Translations under genes and position numbers: made by a program
The notes under the pieces: model-generated
The model's input: the letters and a program-made list of their open reading frames with translations, nothing else
What the model was told of the DNA's origin: nothing
Databases searched by the model: none
Shown: positions 28,356 to 35,234 of the stretch, one piece after another
Layout: the number at the start of each line of letters is the position of its first letter
Numbering within the stretch: the stretch's first letter is position 1
Source: an uncultured Megasphaera sp.
GTDB taxonomy: Bacteria > Bacillota > Negativicutes > Veillonellales > Megasphaeraceae
Direction: 5' to 3'
Assembly (NCBI GenBank): GCA_934202965.1
Contig: CAKPYN010000009.1
Coordinates: 1 to 64,000 of the forward strand
DNA: 64,000 bases

Positions 28356-28361
28356 ATTATA
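28356..28361 (-). promoter_or_regulatory. -10 element upstream of tamB
   Basis: A perfect TATAAT on the minus strand about 107 bases before tamB; the -35 (TGTAAC at 17 bases) is weak. It is the only good candidate to start the large tamB-to-lpxL operon. Confidence 0.5.
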
Positions 28362-28447
28362 AAAATTGTTAAGAAATTGTTACATTAGCGGGTGAAGGGA
28401 AGTGTCCCTGTACCCTCGTATAGTTCTGTAAACTTGCCGTTTACTAG

Positions 28448-28499
28448 AAAAAAAAGAGAGAAACATAGACTCATATTCGTTCTACACTTCTCTCTTTTT
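28448..28499 (-). terminator. Orphan U-tailed hairpin in the long tamB upstream region
   Basis: Arms 28451-28462 and 28488-28499 (AAAAAGAGAGAA/TTCTCTCTTTTT) give a 12-bp stem followed on the minus strand by eight U residues. No protein gene ends here, so it may terminate a small minus-strand RNA or act as an attenuator upstream of tamB. Confidence 0.5.
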
Positions 28500-28653
28500 G
28501 TGTTTTCCCTATAGCATGAATAAAAAATTCCTTACAAAAGGGATACTTACATCTAATGCATGACACTGCGTATACGTTGACATGTATGTACATGTAGCAT
28601 CATGTAAAATATTACCCAAGGCACTACAACTAACGGTAGGCGGGTCTTGTGTT

Positions 28654-28675
28654 CCTCATTCTGTATAGAATGGGG
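28654..28675 (+). promoter_or_regulatory. Stem-loop hiding the ribosome binding site of the small peptide
   Basis: CCTCATTCT (28654-28662) pairs with AGAATGGGG (28667-28675) across a four-base loop, nine pairs with one G-U. The GGGG that would serve as Shine-Dalgarno sequence, nine bases before the ATG at 28685, is buried in the stem. Type I toxin mRNAs such as fst use the same device to delay translation. Confidence 0.6.
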
Positions 28676-28684
28676 ATGATAGTT

Positions 28685-28762
28685 ATGTATAATTTGTTCA
28701 TCATGCTTTATATTTTTATGATGTTACTGATTATCTTAATTGTCGCTTCAAAACGCAAATAA
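28685..28762 (+). CDS. 25-residue hydrophobic peptide, candidate type I toxin
   Basis: The peptide runs MYNLF...ASKRK: an uninterrupted hydrophobic helix of Ile, Leu, Met, Phe and Val of about 19 residues, followed by a basic tail. This is the form of Fst/Ldr and holin-like type I toxins that insert into the membrane. The stop codon lies within a strong two-way terminator. The ribosome binding site is masked by a hairpin, and a near-consensus promoter on the other strand points at it from the right. It is too short for normal gene callers. Recognition rests on layout, not on homology; the toxin's own promoter is uncertain (TTGACA at 28577-28582 has no well-spaced -10). Confidence 0.6.
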   Translation: MYNLFIMLYIFMMLLIILIVASKRK

Positions 28763-28803
28763 ACCGCCCACTCTAGTTCCCCAACTATGACGGCGGTTTA
28801 TTT
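28757..28803. terminator. Two-way terminator shared by toxin mRNA and antisense RNA
   Basis: A perfect 12-bp stem AAATAAACCGCC (28757-28768) / GGCGGTTTATTT (28792-28803) encloses a second small hairpin TAGTT-CCCC-AACTA. A-rich and U-rich arms make it usable in both directions. It overlaps the end of the peptide gene, as in fst/par-type loci. Confidence 0.8.
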
Positions 28804-28855
28804 ACTTAAGTTATAGGGACACTAGAACCGTGTATCGTTGTAGTGTCTTTTTTCT
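28757..28855 (-). ncRNA. Candidate antitoxin RNA
   Basis: From the minus-strand promoter at 28862-28891 a transcript of about 100 nt would run into the shared terminator. It contains a 7-bp hairpin (28818-28824 with 28841-28847) and is fully complementary to the 3' end of the toxin mRNA. An imperfect direct repeat (28621-28630 and 28819-28828, 8 of 10 identical) could let it also pair with the toxin 5' leader, as the DRa/DRb repeats do in par. The ends are inferred. Confidence 0.5.
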
Positions 28856-28861
28856 ATATTT

Positions 28862-28891
28862 ATTATAACCTGTTGCCTGGCAAAACGTCAA
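28862..28891 (-). promoter_or_regulatory. Promoter of the candidate antitoxin RNA
   Basis: TTGACG (complement of 28886-28891), an 18-base spacer and a perfect TATAAT (complement of 28862-28867). No protein gene lies downstream on this strand for over 600 bases, which supports an RNA product. Confidence 0.7.
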
Positions 28892-28914
28892 GAGGAATAA
28901 TACAAGGGATTGCC

Positions 28915-28971
28915 TCATATATTCATTCTTTTTCGTACCGCCGAAAAAGAATGAATCAAGATAAGCAGAGA
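28915..28971. repeat. Palindromic dispersed repeat, copy 1
   Basis: 57 bases that recur at 35081-35137 with three differences. The core is a perfect 15-bp inverted repeat (ATTCATTCTTTTTCG / CGAAAAAGAATGAAT, six-base loop), followed by a unique arm ATCAAGATAAGCAGAGA. The element resembles REP/MITE-like intergenic palindromes. The stretch 28972-29330 beyond it shows no credible gene. Confidence 0.8.
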
Positions 28972-29371
28972 GCCGAAATCTTTGATTTCGTGCGAATCGC
29001 TTAGGCATAGCAAAAGGCGGCCGCCCGAAACTCCCATTCCTTTGAGAATGGCCGTCATTGCTAAATGGGCGAAACTCGCTACGCTCAAACAAAACGCCCA
29101 TTTTTAACGCAATGCCACCCATTCTCATTGTGCGGCAAGCCGCACAACCAGTCATTCCCGTAACGGGGCGGTTTGAAAGCAAATGCAAACAACTACGAAT
29201 AGCTGTAATACTGAAAAACCATGTATCATTCAATGCTCATGCATTATAAAGTAACACTGCTTATTACATTATCATAGATGATCCTATGTTTGCTGTCGTT
29301 TTTTGGGGCAGATATTATTTTCCCGGCAACTAGGCGAAATCTACATTGCATGACTGCCAACACCGCCTATT

Positions 29372-29491
29372 ACGGACGTGCCGACCGGTCGAAGACCGGA
29401 TACGGAGTTTGCCGATGACGGGAACAAGCGGCGTCTGAGCGAAGCGAATTTGCCGCACCGTCATCGACAAACGCAGTAAGGCTACGTCCGT
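29372..29491. repeat. Nested multi-arm inverted-repeat element
   Basis: Outer arms ACGGACGT-GCC and GGC-T-ACGTCCGT close a 120-base unit. Inside are CCGGTC-GAA-GACCGG, a second long pair (GTTTGCCGATGACGG with CCGTCATCGACAAAC) and a GCGGC/GCCGC hairpin. The arrangement folds as a branched cruciform or RNA. No coding potential is convincing. It may be a non-autonomous mobile element or structured RNA. Confidence 0.6.
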
Positions 29492-29517
29492 TTTTGGGCG
29501 GCGACTTCTTTCTTTTG

Positions 29518-29553
29518 ATACTTTTCTTTCTGGTCGCACAGAAAGAAAAGTAT
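29518..29553. repeat. Perfect 15-bp palindrome
   Basis: ATACTTTTCTTTCTG / CAGAAAGAAAAGTAT with loop GTCGCA. It resembles the 28915 and 35081 repeats in design (pyrimidine arm, CG-rich six-base loop) though not in exact sequence. It lies directly beside the nested element at 29372-29491 and may belong to it. Confidence 0.6.
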
Positions 29554-29620
29554 ACAGCATATGTAAAACGATACATTTACTAAAAAAAGAGATGCAGAGG
29601 GACCCGTCTCTCCTATAAAA

Positions 29621-29679
29621 ACAGCCATACAGACAGCATGCATAGATAGAGAGAAAAGATGCATTGTCTGTATGGCTGT
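29621..29679 (-). terminator. Terminator of the TonB-receptor fusion gene
   Basis: Long hairpin: ACAGCCATACAGACA pairs perfectly with TGTCTGTATGGCTGT and the stem continues with ATGCAT/ATGCAT after a two-base bulge (21 pairs). Five U residues follow on the minus strand. A second hairpin (29692-29702 with 29715-29725, 11 bp) lies between it and the stop codon. Confidence 0.85.
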
Positions 29680-29756
29680 TGTATATCCACGCAGATATAT
29701 CCGAAAGGGAGTTAGGATATATCTGATGATGGCGTAATACCTACGATATGAAATTG

Positions 29757-32700
29757 TTAGAATTTATAGCTTACCTGTACGCGTGTGTAATCGCCCAGCG
29801 TAAAGGATTCCGGTCCGTAGAGCGTATCCCGCTGGCCTGTGGATTTCGCGCCGAAGGTATAGAATGCTTCGAGAAGCAAATTCTTCGCTGGGACGTAGCC
29901 TGCACCCAAGGTGAAGCTGCGGATGCCGTCGAGGTACCGATCCGGCAAGGCTTCGGTGCCGTTGCCGCCAAAGAAGGAGCCGTGCTGGAAGTATTTGTAG
30001 TCTGCAAAAGCATTCCAGCTGCCCGGCTGGTCCGTATCAGCATGGCCGATGTCGGCACGAAGTACCCAGAAGGTCGGGTTCGAGCCGCCGCCGGTATATC
30101 TACCGTAGGCATCGCGACCGCCGTTGAAATAACGGCCTGTTTCGGAGCGGTTGACGCCCCAATCAAAGGACAGGCGGGATGCTCCCAACTTCCACTGCGC
30201 ACCCAGTCCAAAGACGTTGGCAACGTTCATATCCTGGCTGTACGTATCCCATGTGCCGTTGGTTTCTATCATGCCGGTCTTATGGAAGGCGTCACCGGAC
30301 GAGCGGAGATACCAAGCCGTCAATCCCAAGTTATCGTTGAGTTTTTGACGTACCTGAATGAAGGCCGCTCTGTCGATTGCCGGTACGACGTCTTGTTTAA
30401 TGATATTGCCCGGAACCACAATACTTAGCGGCAGTGAGCCAACCGGCACAGAAGCACCTTCAAACGGATCAAACTGAGAGCGAACCTGATAAAAGAAACC
30501 GCTCAATACATTATTTCTGCCACTACTGCTCTTACCAGTCTGCGTACCAACAAATTGTACAAACAAGTTGTCCAATGCGTCTTCTTTGCTCAATGTCTTT
30601 CCTGTTGGGTCCACAAACGGAGTTATTGTCGTTCCTGCATATTCTTTTTGTACTGCATCATATACAGAACCCAAATACTCATAAATATTACGTTTGCCAA
30701 CGGTTCCATAGTCTGCATCTGCTGTAGTATCCAACATTTGACCCCAGCTCTTATCCTGCAAACCATATTTTCCACGCAATCCTGGATTTGTAACAATAAC
30801 TGATTCTCCCTCTCCGCGTTCCGTTGTATCAGCTACTGTTAAGTTTTTCGTAGAAACACTGTTGCTATTTTTATCCCATACAGAAACACTAATTCGTTGA
30901 TTGTACCGTCCAGCGCCTTGTGTAATATTCGTTCCCGTCCATGTCCAATCCGGATCTATTCTTTCTCCAGTATTACCATCTATAGCATGATACTTATCAT
31001 AATTATGGTGCGGATCCGTACCAGTCAAGAAACAATTTTTATACCAGTTCCCACCATACATATAGCCTGCATCATCTGGATATGAATCTGCAATTTTAAC
31101 TAACATAGAATTGAGTTCTTGAATAATTTGCAGCCGCTGATTTGCTACGTCTACATCTGATACAGAGGTATCCCGAATCCAAGTCCCATCGGCTTGTTGT
31201 ATTTGACCGGCATGATTCCATTTTTCGATGTAATTAATCGGCAACGTCTTCCATGCATCGCTTGCTAATCCGTCCGGATATTCTGTCGGGCTACCGCCGG
31301 GATGCTCTATTCCACTCGTAACGCCAGGATATACGCCAAGTACTTCTGCCAAGGTTGCCGGCCGGCTGATAAGTCCTTTTTCTGCATGACTATACGCAGA
31401 ATTCGTAATACCCGTACTCTTGCTGAAATCGCCATAGCCAATGCGAACCTGTGTCTTGTCGCCTGTCCATGTGGCACGAACACCGTCGTATTCTTTGCCA
31501 AACCAATATCCTGTCACACCCATCTTTTCGGTCAGGCGACCAATGGTGAAGTCCCATTTATTGGCTTTCTGGTTGAGTTCTGCTCGTTCGAGCCGCGTGT
31601 CATGGAGGCCGCGTTTATCAGCTTTATTGTATTTAGTATCTATTGTATTGCCGGAAGAGCCTTCGACGAGCAAATTCGTGTTGTCGCTAAGCTGGGCATC
31701 AACGCCGAGGCGCAACCGCTGTTCCAAACCGTGGTCCGGAGAATCTACATAGTTCTTAGAAGCGCCTTCATCTGCCATTCCCAGTGACGTCAGCGTCATC
31801 GCCGCATTATTTTGTCCGCCAAACATATTGGAACGAACCCGATAATCGCCAATGAGCTTGACATCGCCCTGTTTGCGCGCTGCATCTTTATCCGACGGAC
31901 GGGGCAGGAACCAATCACCCTGATTCATAATAACCGTGCCGTTGTCAGCTGTCGTATCGACTGTAGTAGAGGATTCCGCAGCTCCCTGTGCGTTAGCTTC
32001 AGCCTTCTTCGCCGCTTTTTCTGCCGCCCCTTTGGCATCATAGCCAAATTTGATATTGGCGCCGATGCGATACGTCCTATCAGCATAGGCTCTGTCGTCA
32101 TCGCGATGGTTAAAGAGATTATCTATTCCTACATAGATAGTCGCATCGGGATTGACTTGTTTTTCTACCATGAAATTCCAAATACCGAAGGTTTTCTTTT
32201 GGTAATCAGCCTGCTTCTTTTTCCAGTTGCCATTGGCATCTACATCCGCTGACGTAAATGTCGTCGTAACCGAGTTGCTGTCGAGCATATGAATATAATA
32301 GTCACCCCAAAGGGCCGCTTTCCAGCCGTGCTTCTTGTCTTCGTAATTGAAGCTGATGTCTATTTTATGCTGCGGCCGGTCCAGCAATGTCCGCGGCATG
32401 TCCGGATCGCTCTTGTTGATCGCATGGAGCCAAGCATAGCCCAGTTTTGCCGACCATTTGTCATTAAATCGCTGTTGTACTTCTGCTTCAAAGCCCGTAA
32501 TTTCCGCTTTGCCGATATTTCTAAAACTGTAAATACGATCGGCATTGGTTACATAGGAGCTGCCAAATTGATTAAAGTCAATGAGCTGTCCTGTAAAATA
32601 CTGGGTCATGTAATCATTGATGACATTATGGAAGACTGAGGCTTTGGCATAGGTTTTCTTGCTTTCCCCTTCAAGGGAAATATCGAAATTGACGGATTTT

Positions 32701-34718
32701 TCCGGTTTCAAGTTTGGATTACCAATCCAGTACCAACCATAGCGGCTGCCACCAGAAGAGCCGTACATTTCCCAGTTATAATAGAGTTCGCCCATGCCCG
32801 GTTCCGCATAGCCTGTACCGGCATTGATTTTCAAGCGGCGATGAGCATTGCCGTTGAGGTTGTGGGTCATGCCCAAATTGGCAGTCCCATGAGTGCCAAA
32901 TAAATCACTATGGTCTATACGAAGAACCGGTGTAATGATGGTGTCATCGTTGACCTGCCACGTATCTTGAATAAAGGCATGGCGACGTTGAATCCGTGCT
33001 TCACCACCGGCTATCTGATTGTTTCGCGCGTCAAAATCTTCACCATAATATTTTCCATTGTATTTAATATTGTTATCCTGCCCGTATGCACCTGTCGCAG
33101 TTTTTGCAATAATGCCGTAATATCCTAAGATTGGCATAGCTTTATATGCATAAACAATGTTTTTTCCATTTGCTAGATAGTCTTTATTTTGTTCTTTTAA
33201 AATTTCATTAAATTGCTCAAATCGCTGCTGTAATGCTTTATCACCTTTCCAATTTACGCCATATCCTGTTAAATCCATGCCAATAGCATTGGTTCCCATA
33301 AAAGAAATATAACTTGCTATTGGTTTAACAAGTGCTGCATCTTCTTGGGTAAACACAGGCGCTGCGCCGCCATAATATTCCGTTGCTTTATCCCAAATTA
33401 AGCCTTTATCTGTTTGTTTAAAAAGATAATTGTGGACATTGGAATCCGGTTCTGAAGACCCATTGGGAAGCCACAACGATTTATCATAATCCCATGGATT
33501 AATCCCTTTTACCCAAGTTTTGGGCGCATTGCGCAAACGCGTGCCGTCAGCCCGTTCATCCGTATAACCAATGCCGTAAGTCAAGAGATGTTTGTCATTG
33601 ACTTGCGTATTCATCGTCGCATTGACATCCAGCTGTTTGTGTTCCAGCCAATCTAACGCCGCCAATGTATTTTTGCCGCTGTACTGATCGTGTCCTGCTC
33701 CATAATATGTCGTCAGGGTCGTATCATTTTCTTTCATTTTGCCGTAATTGACATCTAATTTCCAATCATGCTTGTCGTTTTTACCCGTATACGACAAGGC
33801 ATAGGTATCACGATCGACATTCCGCTTGAAAATCTGCATCGGTTCAAATAAGGCATCCAATCCCTGTCCGGCCGATTTATTGCGGCGTTCCATGTCTTCT
33901 CTTTCACTCATAACCCGGAAGGCAATCTTATTATTTTTATTAAATTCTACTTCGCCTGTCGCACCAATATTTTTAATGTCCCCATAATACCGCAGGGATG
34001 GTTTGAAATCTTCAAAATACCAGTTAGCTCCCTTTTTATACGCCCGTTCGTTCGAATATACCGGCATGATTTCCCGTTTGCTGCCAAAGATGCTGAATTT
34101 GGTGTTGCCTACTTTGCCTGTATCGGCACGCATGTAAAAGTTTGTCGGCCACGTGTTTTTGTTTTCGTCCGTGCCTTCGTGGTTGTGATAGCGGGCTTCG
34201 GCGTTGAGCTGGAACGTTGGGTGGTCGGACGGAGCCTTGGTAATAATGTTGATGACGCCGCCGATGGCATCAGGGCCGTATTTGGCCGTTGCCGCACCGC
34301 GGATGATTTCGATACGTTCAATATTTTCCGCGCCGATTCGCATGGCTTCATCACTACCGCCCATGTATTTCGATTCACTACCCATGACGGGCTGGCCGTC
34401 AATGAGCATCAGCGTATGACGCGGGTCCGCACCGCGGATAGCTACGCCGACGCGCCCCATGGCATCGACGGTCCTCGTGACGCCTGTTTCACTAAAGATA
34501 ACATCTTCTAACGACTTGGCTTGTTTCTTTTCGATGTCTTCTTTCGTAATAATCGTCGTGCTTTGGCTTTCATATTTCGCTTCTTCTTTGGCTCTGTTTG
34601 CTTCGACGTTGACATCTCTCGTGGTAATCGTCGTATCCGCATCAGCCGCAAATATTGGCATCGTAAGCCATGTCATAACCGCGCAGGCCAGCATGGTATA
34701 CGTACGTTTGTTGTGCAT
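29757..34718 (-). CDS. TonB-dependent receptor fused to a second outer-membrane barrel
   Basis: 1653 residues, about twice the normal receptor size. Signal peptide 1-25, plug domain about 40-165 (IITKEDIEKKQAKSLEDVI, IRGAATAKYGPDAIGGVINI), then a 22-strand-type barrel that ends near residue 893 with the usual YRIGANIKFGY. A linker rich in Ala/Lys/Glu (about 894-925) leads to a second region of some 710 residues with porin-like strands (RLRLGVDAQLSDNTNLLVEG, VRATWTGDKTQVRIGYGDF) and a C-terminal YTRVQVSYKF with terminal Phe. No stop or frameshift separates the two. Fur-like sites upstream point to iron (or haem) uptake; the substrate cannot be read. No TonB/ExbBD genes are nearby. Confidence 0.88.
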   Translation of the reverse strand: MHNKRTYTMLACAVMTWLTMPIFAADADTTITTRDVNVEANRAKEEAKYESQSTTIITKEDIEKKQAKSLEDVIFSETGVTRTVDAMGRVGVAIRGADPRHTLMLIDGQPVMGSESKYMGGSDEAMRIGAENIERIEIIRGAATAKYGPDAIGGVINIITKAPSDHPTFQLNAEARYHNHEGTDENKNTWPTNFYMRADTGKVGNTKFSIFGSKREIMPVYSNERAYKKGANWYFEDFKPSLRYYGDIKNIGATGEVEFNKNNKIAFRVMSEREDMERRNKSAGQGLDALFEPMQIFKRNVDRDTYALSYTGKNDKHDWKLDVNYGKMKENDTTLTTYYGAGHDQYSGKNTLAALDWLEHKQLDVNATMNTQVNDKHLLTYGIGYTDERADGTRLRNAPKTWVKGINPWDYDKSLWLPNGSSEPDSNVHNYLFKQTDKGLIWDKATEYYGGAAPVFTQEDAALVKPIASYISFMGTNAIGMDLTGYGVNWKGDKALQQRFEQFNEILKEQNKDYLANGKNIVYAYKAMPILGYYGIIAKTATGAYGQDNNIKYNGKYYGEDFDARNNQIAGGEARIQRRHAFIQDTWQVNDDTIITPVLRIDHSDLFGTHGTANLGMTHNLNGNAHRRLKINAGTGYAEPGMGELYYNWEMYGSSGGSRYGWYWIGNPNLKPEKSVNFDISLEGESKKTYAKASVFHNVINDYMTQYFTGQLIDFNQFGSSYVTNADRIYSFRNIGKAEITGFEAEVQQRFNDKWSAKLGYAWLHAINKSDPDMPRTLLDRPQHKIDISFNYEDKKHGWKAALWGDYYIHMLDSNSVTTTFTSADVDANGNWKKKQADYQKKTFGIWNFMVEKQVNPDATIYVGIDNLFNHRDDDRAYADRTYRIGANIKFGYDAKGAAEKAAKKAEANAQGAAESSTTVDTTADNGTVIMNQGDWFLPRPSDKDAARKQGDVKLIGDYRVRSNMFGGQNNAAMTLTSLGMADEGASKNYVDSPDHGLEQRLRLGVDAQLSDNTNLLVEGSSGNTIDTKYNKADKRGLHDTRLERAELNQKANKWDFTIGRLTEKMGVTGYWFGKEYDGVRATWTGDKTQVRIGYGDFSKSTGITNSAYSHAEKGLISRPATLAEVLGVYPGVTSGIEHPGGSPTEYPDGLASDAWKTLPINYIEKWNHAGQIQQADGTWIRDTSVSDVDVANQRLQIIQELNSMLVKIADSYPDDAGYMYGGNWYKNCFLTGTDPHHNYDKYHAIDGNTGERIDPDWTWTGTNITQGAGRYNQRISVSVWDKNSNSVSTKNLTVADTTERGEGESVIVTNPGLRGKYGLQDKSWGQMLDTTADADYGTVGKRNIYEYLGSVYDAVQKEYAGTTITPFVDPTGKTLSKEDALDNLFVQFVGTQTGKSSSGRNNVLSGFFYQVRSQFDPFEGASVPVGSLPLSIVVPGNIIKQDVVPAIDRAAFIQVRQKLNDNLGLTAWYLRSSGDAFHKTGMIETNGTWDTYSQDMNVANVFGLGAQWKLGASRLSFDWGVNRSETGRYFNGGRDAYGRYTGGGSNPTFWVLRADIGHADTDQPGSWNAFADYKYFQHGSFFGGNGTEALPDRYLDGIRSFTLGAGYVPAKNLLLEAFYTFGAKSTGQRDTLYGPESFTLGDYTRVQVSYKF

Positions 34719-34805
34719 GGGTCATCTCCCTTTCTGTATTCCCGATATTCTCATACGATAAAAGATATATTTTCTTAATTTCTCTCCAATCGTGAATACA
34801 ATAAA

Positions 34806-34820
34806 TGATTGTTATTATTG
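34806..34820. promoter_or_regulatory. Weak Fur-like box
   Basis: TGATTGTTATTATTG partly fits the TGATAAT-N-ATTATCA Fur consensus (about 10 of 14). It lies 88 bases before the receptor gene. Confidence 0.4.
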
Positions 34821-34929
34821 TTTAAGAAAATTCACGTACTTAAAATACCACAGGTACAGGATAGCTGTCAAACGCACAGTATACAGCAAAATAGCCCATT
34901 TGGACACAAAAACAGCCCAATCAGACATT

Positions 34930-34944
34930 TGATTATCATTATTT
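34930..34944. promoter_or_regulatory. Fur-like box upstream of the receptor gene
   Basis: TGATTATCATTATTT matches the 7-1-7 Fur consensus at 11 of 14 positions. With the other two sites it suggests iron-dependent repression of the 29757-34718 gene. The 34719-35080 interval is AT-rich and otherwise empty. Confidence 0.55.
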
Positions 34945-34979
34945 TTTGTCCATGATACCTAAGCTTATTTTAATTAGCC

Positions 34980-34991
34980 ATTCTCATTTTC
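34980..34991. promoter_or_regulatory. Fur-like hexamer pair
   Basis: On the minus strand GAAAAT-GAGAAT, two tandem GATAAT-like hexamers as in extended Fur sites, in the same upstream region as the box at 34930. Confidence 0.35.
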
Positions 34992-35080
34992 ATTTAAAAT
35001 AAATGGTACTGAAAAAATTTTTTTAGTTTTTTTGTGTGTGGACAAAATCTCGGGAAGAATCTCCCTTGCCCCTCGTATAT

Positions 35081-35137
35081 TCATATATTCATTCTTTTTC
35101 GTGCCGACGAAAAAGAACGAATCAAGATAAGCAGAGA
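35081..35137. repeat. Palindromic dispersed repeat, copy 2
   Basis: 54 of 57 bases match the copy at 28915-28971, in the same orientation. The two copies flank the receptor-fusion gene. The palindrome has one G-U in place of a perfect pair. Confidence 0.8.
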
Positions 35138-35177
35138 TACTTCTTTGCCTATTCGGCGGCTCGAAAAAGAATGAAAA

Positions 35178-35208
35178 AAAGAGTGCCGGGAAATTCCCTG
35201 CACTCTTT
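35178..35208 (-). terminator. Terminator after tolC
   Basis: AAAGAGTGC (35178-35186) pairs with GCACTCTTT (35200-35208), with an inner GGGAA/TTCCC extension, and seven U residues follow on the minus strand. It ends the mlaEFD-tolC transcript. Confidence 0.85.
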
Positions 35209-35234
35209 TTATATAACTTTTTATACCCTTATGT

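Noticed and set aside
28811..29233. 140-codon minus-strand reading frame with FERSEFRPF-like segment
   Set aside because: It runs through the antitoxin promoter, the shared repeat and GC-skewed palindromes, lacks a ribosome binding site and has no domain-like pattern. Such translations arise from intergenic repeats.
29330..29664. Three short overlapping minus-strand frames
   Set aside because: They translate the nested inverted repeat and the 15-bp palindrome in different frames; no start site or codon pattern favours any.
28271..29756. CRISPR array or prophage remnant in the large gene-poor interval
   Set aside because: Repeats are palindromic and unequal, with no regular spacer units, and no cas, integrase or phage genes are adjacent.
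29748..30428. 226-codon plus-strand frame opposite the receptor gene
   Set aside because: It is an antisense shadow of a strongly supported receptor frame, with no ribosome binding site and atypical composition.
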